From contig JAAPAO010000554.1 in NCBI GenBank assembly GCA_013115145.1, forward strand, positions 1 to 24,115: DNA of 24,115 nt, written 5' to 3'. The position numbers were made by a program, and so were the translations under genes. Positions within the stretch are counted from its first letter, which is position 1, and each line of letters begins with the position of its first letter. This document shows positions 17,232 through 24,115 of the stretch, in pieces. This stretch comes from Perkinsus chesapeaki. Lineage: Eukaryota > Perkinsozoa > Perkinsida > Perkinsidae. A model generated the notes under the pieces. The model was not told the origin of the DNA, searched no databases, and worked only from the letters and a program-made list of their open reading frames with translations.

Positions 17232-18229
17232 ATGTCGGCTACCCTCGCTGGAGAACTCTTCGACAAGTGGGACCTCACCTTCCCTGAGAAAACATCTAAG
17301 AAAGACTGTACTATTGGGCGCGGGTAATCTTCATCCTTAATAAGCAAGTCGGTGTAGCTCTCCCGGACCCTACTGGTTTTAAATGGAGACTGCAGCAGAC
17401 TGGTGAAGCAGCGGGACAGCAGGCGATCCAAAAGCTCGCACAGCAGAAGGCAATTCTCGAGAAACGTACTACCTGCAAAGACCGAGTAGGCCCAATGGGT
17501 CCACAGGTGCTTGGGAGACCGCCATCAGTCCAGCTAAGTCCATTTTTATGAACTTGTTCATGCTGTGGATGAGCGGATCTGGACCAGGTAGTACTTATGG
17601 AGTAACGTGACCCGTGCTGGGGGATCTCAACATGCTCTATGGGGTGGGGAATGATCGAACGTGTTTTTTTGAAAGTTCAACGCATCGTTACGTTCGGAGT
17701 CTTTCAGGTCTATTCAGTATTCTTATCGTCGGATATGCTACGATGAACACCGTAAAGAGTCTGGCTAAATGCAACCAAGGTGAGGGGCTCGTCAAGGACC
17801 TATAAAAGACCGTTTCCTCTTAGCTTTCGAGCAGTTCGCTGCGGTAAATGTGTTGCTCCAAAAGCTCGCCTATATCGGCATCAACCTGGCTATATTAGCG
17901 TAAGTCATCACGGACCATTGGCAACACACTTTCACTGAACGCTTCGACGCAAAGATGCTTTTATGAGGTCGTTTTCTATGTCTCCTATCACCAAGGAGTG
18001 TATTATACTGGCAGAAACAGCCCCAGGAACTCGCTGCTTGGTAGGTATCTCGCCAACCATGCTGCGAACATGGGAATCCTTCCTATTGCTAGTGGAGACT
18101 GGATCCAGTTCATTCCTGAGCAGAAGGTAAGATTCGATAAGAGTTGGGTGTAGTATTGTGTTTCAGGTTGTGCAGTCTGCCCGACCTCTCAATCCGCGTC
18201 TGCTGCTGATGAACGACGGAGAGAACTGA
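17232..18229 (+). CDS. EMC4: ER membrane protein complex subunit 4 (EMC4/TMEM85), seven exons
   Basis: A subunit of the EMC insertase, which places transmembrane segments of client proteins into the ER membrane. Proposed exons: 17232-17307, 17358-17465, 17507-17587, 17708-17779, 17824-17899, 18045-18126, 18167-18229. All introns are GT-AG (50, 41, 120, 44, 145 and 40 nt) and phases agree. The total is 185 residues, the usual EMC4 size (about 183). Landmarks: FDKWDLTF near the N terminus, LPDPTGFKW, KRAWETAISPAKSIFMNLFM then LWMSG (first membrane segment), FSILIVGYATMNTVKSL, LLQKLAYIGINLAILA (hydrophobic), NMGILPIASGDWIQFI and a short polar tail ending NDGEN. The ATG is the first in frame, and CTTAG at 17209-17213 is a possible splice acceptor before it. 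It diverges from ATP11 and converges on Prx5. Confidence 0.9.
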
Positions 18230-18802
18230 GTTAATGGGATAATCTTGTCACTGCTGACTTGTTTACTGTTTCATCATCGATGTGTTTCGTTCGACAAAAT
18301 ACTTCGCATTTCACTTGATGGCTCTTTGAGGTAAGTGGCTCGTGAGATGGGATGAAACATAACTTCGTTGACTATCTCACGGTCGTAGATCCAGAATGCG
18401 CACTTCAGTATCCCAACGTGGAATTATCAGTATGTGTTCATCAGAGACCCCGCCCTATTATATATTATTACTACAGAACACAACGTGAAATCGCTATCTT
18501 TTCGGGAGAGTGGGATGAGGGCGAAGGTGTTGACCGACAGCCGGATGGTGGCATGTAAGGACTCCCATCAGGAACCTCGTTCACCCAGGCTCACATTCGC
18601 GCAAAATCCACAAGGCACAACTAAGAAGGCACAGACTCTCCCTGCACTTCGCTCATTTACTCTACACACAACAAGTCATACTTCGCATTATTTTGGAATG
18701 ACTCAGGTACATCTATTCCAGTTGAAACTCCCAGTATGAAAACGATTTACGAGAAATCACGCTGGTATGCGTTTGTAAAAAAGTGTTCGTCGCCATTGCC
18801 AT
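18230..18802. other. EMC4-Prx5 convergent intergenic region
   Basis: Two 3' flanks face each other here. Overlapping plus-strand frames at 18352-18558 and 18434-18739 show no motif. No element is recognised. Confidence 0.5.
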
Positions 18803-19421
18803 CTAAAGGTGCTTGTAGATGTTGTTCGCCAGCGTGCAAGTAGCACCCACGTTATCAGGCTCTACCTCAATAGCCTTAATCTTGCCTGAGATGAAGTATA
18901 CCGCGGTACTTCAGGTCAGAGCGTGCTTACCATCTTCGATGACAGCAGCGAAGCGCTTGCATCTAACGTTACCTAGAACCGGGGTCACATCAAAATCGAC
19001 CCCGAGAGCCTGAAGAGCAGTTAAACGCAGCCGGCGAGTGAATAATTAGAATGCCCACCTTGGCGGTATCAGCTTTAATGTCAGCAAGCATGTGAATTTT
19101 GCCGTCAGCTCCACTGGCCTTGCCCCAGGCTTGCATGACAAAGCTGTCGTTAACGGCCATGCAGGCGATGACCTCGACGCCCTTCTCCTTCAGCTTCTCG
19201 TAGTCTTTGAGATATCTGAGCGAGAGTACGTCTGCTCCTGAGGGCCTAGAGGAGTCTTACCCAGGGAGATGAGTCTGGTCACAGGTGGGAGTGAAAGCTC
19301 CAGGAACACCAAACAGGATACCCTTCTTCTTGCCAAAGACATCGGCCAAGGTCTTCTTATCATCCGGGCTGGTCTCGAAAAGTGTGGTAGTGGGTAGAGG
19401 AGAACCAACAGCGATAGTCAT
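18803..19421 (-). CDS. Peroxiredoxin, atypical 2-Cys Prx5 type, four exons
   Basis: A thiol peroxidase that reduces hydrogen peroxide and alkyl peroxides. Exons: 19421-19261, 19215-19059, 19009-18931, 18885-18803. Introns are 45, 49 and 45 nt, GT-AG, and phases agree. The product is 159 residues, the core Prx5 length. The peroxidatic site PGAFTPTCDQTHLPGY carries Cys at about residue 47. Further family blocks are LKEKGVEVIACMAVNDSFVM, AWGKASGADGKIHMLAD, LGVDFDV and the C-terminal VEPDNVGATCTLANNI, where a second Cys sits at the Prx5 resolving position. The start is the first ATG of the frame; the frame is open a further 33 codons upstream but without an ATG, so no clear targeting peptide. A TTACAG at about 19442-19437 is a possible splice acceptor. 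Confidence 0.93.
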
Positions 19422-20303
19422 TGAAGCGACGGGAAAACTGTAACCTGATGAGAGAGAACTTCGTGGCGTGTAAGATGAAACAGAGTTTGAAATAACGTAA
19501 TGAACGCGCAGCGGCAGCAACGCAGGGCGAGCGAGTGCGGTTAGGTGTACGCACGCGCATGTGGAGGAGAGCTCAACTGCGCCACACTGCTTGTTACTCT
19601 ACAACGGTGTACCGAGCGAAGAAGTCTATCTTTCTGCTCACCGAATGGAACCTGGACTTCTGATAGGGTTTTCGATAATTCCTCGCTCGACAAGCAAGAT
19701 AACTACTGCGCATCAGTATCCGTACGCGTGCACAAGCGCCACGCGACAGTCCCCTCGTTGATGCGCAGTTGATTAACGAGGCAGTTAGCATATTCCATGC
19801 ACATCAGTGTTTACATTTGCTCTTTCTTTCAACATAAAAGACTAGTCACCAAGCGAACTTTGTCTCGCCAACCTAACGGATTTTCCCAGTTTTCTCACAC
19901 TCAACGTCTGTTTCTATACTTCCTGAGCAGTAGACATCTTTCCCGGTCACGTCAGGAGCAATGGCGGCCTCGCCTGCTCATGGCTATGGGAGATTCTGAT
20001 GTAGAATCACCACGTTTGTACTCTCTCCCACAGAGTTTGCCGTTTCCTCTTCCCTCCTCATTTATTTACCACTCTCGTATAAAGGTGCCTGCTACCAAGT
20101 CATGTATCATTCATTCTTCCAATACAGTAACGCTTTTCGACTTCTAAATTCCCTCATGTCTTGTTTATTGAAACAATCAGTAGTTTGGAGACAAGAATCA
20201 TCCTGAGGCGTAGATTGTAGTTAGGAGTGGGCCTAAGCGTTATTCTTTACTCGCCGGCTTGCCCTGAATTGCTTTCAGCTTAACCCAGCATCATTTCCTC
20301 CCG
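19422..20303. other. Prx5-copy H divergent intergenic region
   Basis: No gene seen. Only the last about 35 bases resemble the other family leaders: agcttaacccag-catcatttcctcccg compared with agctcag-tccaacatcatttgct in B. CAG at 20286-20288 is the probable acceptor, 15 bases before the ATG. The B/D and E/F promoter blocks are absent, so H has its own upstream region. Confidence 0.5.
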
Positions 20304-21128
20304 ATGATGCACCACATTCTCTCCGCCTTCTTCACGGTTATCTTTGCATTCGTGGCTGGCGACTCTTTCGATATTAATAAGTACAAATCATTAGCGAAGA
20401 TCACAGCGAACACTAAAGTGGTAGACATCTCCTTGGACCGTAATCGTATGTTCCTATCAGCCTCGGGGAATGCGACATCCTTCACTTACCCGGTGGGTTG
20501 TTCACCTTCTCAAAGGAGGTTCCTGGAGCAGTATTGTGTTGTCGGAAATTATACTATCAACGATACTGTTAATATCTCCCTCGACTTGTACATTTACGAT
20601 GCGAACGACAACACTAAAACTGTTCTACTCGGAGCGACCGCTTCGTTCAAGGATGGTAATCCAACTTGCTTGAGCAGCCGTGCCAGTGGCTGTGCTGACT
20701 TGGTTGACCAGACGCTATCCTATGGTAGCCTACGTGGTATTGTTCATGCCTGCATGTCAACCAGTAAGATGAATGCAACATATGATCCGGTAACTAAGCA
20801 ATATACTATACCATCAAACATATCGAGCAATGTGACACTTCGTGGTTATGGTCGTGATCTACTCAACGATAACTATACTTTAGATGGATATTTTTATACC
20901 GCTGCAGGCTTTGAACTGGGCACGACCGCGACTGTAGGACGTGGAGTAAAGCGGGAAGGCATATACAGTGGGAATCTCAGTTTTGATGTGAGCTTTGGTA
21001 CAGTTGCTAATAACATCTTCGCTTGGCATGCATTCGCTGGTGTACGCTCTTCCGCGCAGCTTTTGGACTTCAGACCGGCTTATGCATCGTACCCATTTGT
21101 TGACCTTATACTTAACATTAATCCATAA
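20304..21128 (+). CDS. Secreted four-Cys family, copy H (intact, 274 aa)
   Basis: A single-exon frame, ATG to TAA, about 6 kb from the main array with the four housekeeping-type genes and relics between. The signal peptide is about residues 1-17 (MMHHILSAFFTVIFAF). It keeps the four cysteines and all conserved blocks, and adds a fifth mature cysteine (NPTCLSSRASGC), which is unpaired in the simple model. It is the most heavily sequon-bearing copy: NAT, NDT, NIS, NVT, NYT and NLS are visible. The loop after HACMS is two residues longer (TSKMNATYDPV). In the middle and C terminus it is closer to B (SNIS, GIYSGNLSF, AYASYPFVD) but keeps FDVSFGTVANN as in E/F. Flanks are unrelated to the other copies. 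The product is probably secreted. Confidence 0.9.
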   Translation: MMHHILSAFFTVIFAFVAGDSFDINKYKSLAKITANTKVVDISLDRNRMFLSASGNATSFTYPVGCSPSQRRFLEQYCVVGNYTINDTVNISLDLYIYDANDNTKTVLLGATASFKDGNPTCLSSRASGCADLVDQTLSYGSLRGIVHACMSTSKMNATYDPVTKQYTIPSNISSNVTLRGYGRDLLNDNYTLDGYFYTAAGFELGTTATVGRGVKREGIYSGNLSFDVSFGTVANNIFAWHAFAGVRSSAQLLDFRPAYASYPFVDLILNINP

Positions 21129-22380
21129 CGAGGCAGGGCAGTGCATTTTTGCTGTCACTGTTGCCCTCTGTCAATGTCGCTTCTGTTGTTCTAAGTTACA
21201 TTACTGTATTCTTTCATAACACATTGTTGCGAAGTTCCCTATCATTTAACATGATGAAGATAGTATCAGGCTTGTACCAGATCTTCCTAATAATGAACCA
21301 GTGTTGCTGTTTCGGTCGAGTAACTCGGAAGGGATCCCGAAGGGATCCCCGATTCGGGACTGGTCGATTGAAGTACGAAGTACTCGTAAACCTGAGTAAC
21401 TGACGAAACTGACAATGGACTCCATTTAATGGAGGCCTTGTCCTAGCGGGCCCAATCCAACACCCACATATTAATAACAAACAGGCTAATAGACGCTACT
21501 AAATGCAACTCAGAGGTGAACGTGGATATTCATTGAAAATCGGCGGTAGAAACCTTCAACTCGAATATTGGAGTGGGATAGTTGCGCAAGTTACTCTGCC
21601 GATTGTAGAGCCCTACTCTCATGCGGGCACGGCCGCGGCCGGATAGAAATCTCTGCAGTGAATTACGGGAAAGTGCTGAGTTACGCTGCTAGTAGTACAA
21701 GGAAATGTTGTAGAAAAGAAACCCAACGAGGGTTCATCTCTCCCCAGACACTGACGATTTTCGTTGAAGCAACATGTGTTGCGAATTCACTGAAACGAAA
21801 CGAGGCATCTGATGTGTCGACGTTTTGTGTAAAGCAAGAAATTGTGTGAATTGGGGACAGCAATGGAAAGCAGGAAGGGAGCCAGGATAGCCTTCTACAG
21901 GTTTCTGTTCGATCGTGGTTTCTTTCTAGTTCACACCTGTGTAGTGATGTAAAGTAGAAGTGTGTTAAGTGATTGTAGTGCCATGTAAAGTGGCAGCATA
22001 TTGATACACGTTGAACAAGAGGAGCGATATTCGATAGCTTGCTCCACTCGTCTCATATTTCCCTTCTCTTCTTCACTGAAGGACCTTCACAAACATGTGT
22101 CCTCGACGGCGAGCGAGCGCCAACATGCAACGAAATACATGAACGCGTGAAATTAACGCCGTGAATGTCCGAAATTCGGACTCCGAATAGTTAAGAAATA
22201 TACTTCAGACTCACTAATTTGAGAAACCTTACGCTGTCAATCATTGAGAGGACCAACATGTGGAAGTTTTCTGGCTGATCAATCGAATACGCTGATTCAT
22301 AGAATCTGGAATAATTGCTGTTACATGCCCGGATAGTCGTAATCCATAGTTCTAGAAAACCCTTCGAGACCCACAACAGC
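21129..22380. other. Interval between copy H and the minisatellite
   Basis: No gene recognised. A 93-codon plus frame (21568-21849) lacks motifs. Small repeats are gaagggatccc twice in tandem (21328-21349), ctccat-tta-atggag (about 21420-21434) and gtccgaa-a-ttcggac followed by tccgaat (22167-22187). It may include decayed mobile DNA. Confidence 0.4.
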
Positions 22381-22744
22381 CGGACGACAAACCGAGCCAG
22401 ATGCCGGACGACAAACCGAGCCAGATACCAGACGACAAACCGAGCCAGATGCCAGACGACAAACCGAGCCAGATGCCAGACGACAAACCAAGCCAGATAC
22501 CAGACGACAGACCGAGCCAGGTGTCGGACGACAAACCGAGCCAGATGCCATACGACAAACCGAGCCAGATGCCGGACGACAAACCGAGCCAGGTGCCGGA
22601 CGACAAACCTAGCCAGATAGATACCAGACGACAAACCGAGCCAGATGCCAGACGACAGACCGAGCCAGGTGTCGGACGACAAACCGAGCCAGATGCCAGA
22701 CGACAGACTGAGCGAGGTGTCGGACGACAAACCGAGCCAGATGC
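22381..22744 (+). repeat. 24-bp minisatellite, 15 units
   Basis: Fifteen units of cggacgacaaaccgagccag plus atgc, with c/a at position 2 and atgc, atac, gtgc or gtgt at the end. Unit 10 has four extra bases (gata). The pairing of a cagacgacagac...gtgt unit with a cggacgacaaac...atgc unit recurs at units 6-7, 12-13 and 14-15, a 48-bp higher-order unit. The 24-bp period keeps every frame open, which produces long repeat proteins on both strands (for example PDDKPSQM). The 4-base insert breaks any such frame, so I treat the array as non-coding. Confidence 0.88.
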
Positions 22745-23532
22745 ATGCCCCGACAACCGACCCGAAACTGTTTCGGATTTCGATTTCGGGTTTTCACCGA
22801 CGGTCTTGGTTTCGATCGGTTTCGCTTTCGGCTGAGTTACACCGGTTTCGGTAATAAATATTCTGCGACGGATTTTATCAATCCGTATTTACCAGAGTCA
22901 CTGATCTGGGGTACGAGCCGGCCATCCGTCCTTCCAGGAGACGTCTCACCAGGTAGTTACGAATCTAAAGTGTGGGACCTACCGTTATGTATCCTAGCTA
23001 TGATAGGTCCACCTGATTGTGTCAAAGACTTAGACACTTTGACTCAAAGTTCCACCAGGCAACCAGTTCCTTCATCTCGTTCGGGCAGTTCGGTCAACTG
23101 CACCGGCGGATGTCCAGCATGAGCATCTTCATGTTGGCGCCTCGCGTGAAGATTCACTGAATCGTAAGAGCCTCTTTGCAGCCTTCACGACAGGATGTTA
23201 ACGATTGGTACACATAAAACACGTACACTTAATGTTTAATCTCCATAAATCACGTTCATACTCAACTCGATTGCTTCAAACACGTACACAGCCAGCTCGT
23301 TCGCTCCTATTTAGATCATCGGCAGTTCGACTACCAAAAGTACGTTCACTACTATCTCGTATCCATAAGCTCGGTACACTTTGTTGAAGGTATGATGATG
23401 TGTTCAGATGACTGGTGTCGCTCGCCCACAAGCACGCTAGAAGAAACGGTTAGATACTCAGGATAATTATTGACTTATTATTGATATGATGATATTAGTT
23501 TGTATAGCGCATAGATTGATATAAGTAGAGTG
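22745..23532. other. Right-hand interval: ttcgg-rich block and degenerate repeats
   Basis: Bases 22750-22860 are rich in ccgaaa, ttcgg and ttcga words with inverted pairs (cccgaaactgtttcggatttcgatttcggg). Bases 23200-23380 hold loosely repeated acgtacac, acgttcac and ctcgttcg words about 45 bases apart. A plus frame at 22745-23122 has no motif. No gene is supported. Confidence 0.4.
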
Positions 23533-24115
23533 ATGAATAGGCAAATGTCTCAGTTGGATTATTCTTCCACGCAACCTTCTTTGTATTGTGTTCCCACTAC
23601 GACCTTCAACATTCTACCGACGAGATCACCAATGACTGGAACACCAAAGAAGGTTTCTCCCTTCAAGAGAATGACAACTAACTCTATCAAAGCCAGGGCC
23701 GACTTTGAACTGGCGACAAAGACTCCTGTGGACGCATCGGAGGCCAACAAGAAAGCCCCAAAAAAAGAAGACCCATTCGAGACTGGGTGCTTCCAACAAG
23801 AGCTTGCGGCCTTGCTAGCTCGCTATAATCTGAACCACATTCCGGACGAGCTGTTGTATGTCGAGGAGCCTCTGAAAGGACTTCCTACGAGCCCTTCTGA
23901 TGACTTAAACCGTCCTGTCGTCCGGGAGCAAGTTCATCAAGGAATATCTAACCGGCGATCCTCAGCCCCTACACTTTCCTATACCTCAGAGCTCAGCGAG
24001 GTGGAAACTATTGCTAAAGTCCGAGATACTGCCCCAATACTGGGCCACAAGTGGTCTGGAGATTCGGACGTCATCGGCTATCACGAATTCCGAGAGCGTA
24101 TCCAGTCCGAGCCCA
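23533..24115 (+). CDS. Unrecognised open reading frame, N-terminal part (runs off the window)
   Basis: From the ATG at 23533 (stop codon upstream in frame at 23512) the frame stays open for 194 codons to the window end. A second ATG lies at 23545. The product has no signal peptide. It is rich in Ser, Thr, Pro and Lys in the first 80 residues (TPKKVSPFKR, EANKKAPKKEDPF), then more mixed (QQELAALLARYNLNHIPDEL), and near the end has GHKWSGDSDVIGYHEFRERI. I do not recognise it. The W-SGD-x-D-x-x-x-Y-x-x-F-x-x-R-I pattern loosely recalls the start of a retrotransposon Gag domain, but this is a guess. Length and even codon use make chance unlikely. Confidence 0.6.
   Translation, partial: MNRQMSQLDYSSTQPSLYCVPTTTFNILPTRSPMTGTPKKVSPFKRMTTNSIKARADFELATKTPVDASEANKKAPKKEDPFETGCFQQELAALLARYNLNHIPDELLYVEEPLKGLPTSPSDDLNRPVVREQVHQGISNRRSSAPTLSYTSELSEVETIAKVRDTAPILGHKWSGDSDVIGYHEFRERIQSEP

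Noticed and set aside
17021-17431. 136-residue minus-strand frame
   Set aside because: It overlaps EMC4 exons 1 and 2 on the other strand, which have family motifs and consistent splice phases; this frame has none.
22381-22744. CRISPR array
   Set aside because: Units are contiguous with no unique spacers, and the context is eukaryotic with introns.
22191-22835. Long frames rich in LARFVV, GIWLGLSS or PDDKPSQ on both strands
   Set aside because: They are by-products of the 24-bp repeat, whose length is a multiple of three, and the plus-strand frame is broken by the 4-base slip.
1-24115. Ciliate-type stop reassignment to explain the phosphatase TAA
   Set aside because: TAA, TAG and TGA all appear as true gene ends at expected C termini in this window.

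Overview
The window looks like nuclear DNA of a protist with many short spliceosomal introns, most likely an alveolate close to Perkinsus. This is inference. The genes decode with the standard code (TAA, TAG and TGA all end genes), introns are GT-AG and mostly 39-56 nt, base composition is mixed, genes lie close together on both strands, and AG acceptor-like sites precede start codons, as expected of spliced-leader trans-splicing. I could not run a database search, so products are named only where several family motifs were read in order.

The left and middle part (about 1-14,490) plus 20,304-21,128 holds a tandem family of secreted proteins of about 272-276 residues with four conserved cysteines. 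There are four intact copies: B 4096-4926, E 10621-11439, F 13192-14010 and H 20304-21128. Copy D (7587-8452) is frameshifted. A divergent C-terminal piece, copy A (1-255), runs off the left edge. Two 5' stubs (6799-6839 and 12736-12856) are relics. The flanks are duplicated too: 3435-4095 matches 6891-7586, 10281-10620 matches 12861-13191, 11440-11850 matches 14011-14430, and parts of 5945-6798 match 11884-12735. Copy D is a mosaic of a B-type 5' half and an E/F-type 3' half. I do not recognise the fold. A highly expressed tandem secreted family called MOE is known from Perkinsus marinus and is worth comparing; I cannot confirm that link.

Four housekeeping genes could be assembled exon by exon. 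They are a PP2C-type protein phosphatase (minus, 1070-2773, with one in-frame TAA), the F1-ATPase assembly factor ATP11/ATPAF1 (minus, 15079-16572), ER membrane complex subunit 4 (plus, 17232-18229) and an atypical 2-Cys peroxiredoxin of the Prx5 type (minus, 18803-19421). An RBM5/RBM10-like zinc-finger gene end (minus, 2853-about 3434) stops where the duplicated flank of copy B begins. ATP11 and EMC4 are head to head with a tRNA-Cys-like Pol III element between them; EMC4 and Prx5 converge.

The right end has a 24-bp minisatellite (22381-22744), non-coding-looking DNA and the start of an unrecognised open reading frame running off the window (23533 onward). A LINE-type reverse-transcriptase relic lies at the right edge of the main array (14486-14650).

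The most unusual signal that ordinary annotation does not explain is a recurring forward-inverted-forward hairpin pattern. In three places comparison with a paralogue shows it is an insertion, and one of these, 32 bp long, frameshifts copy D. This fits repeated template switching during replication of the array.
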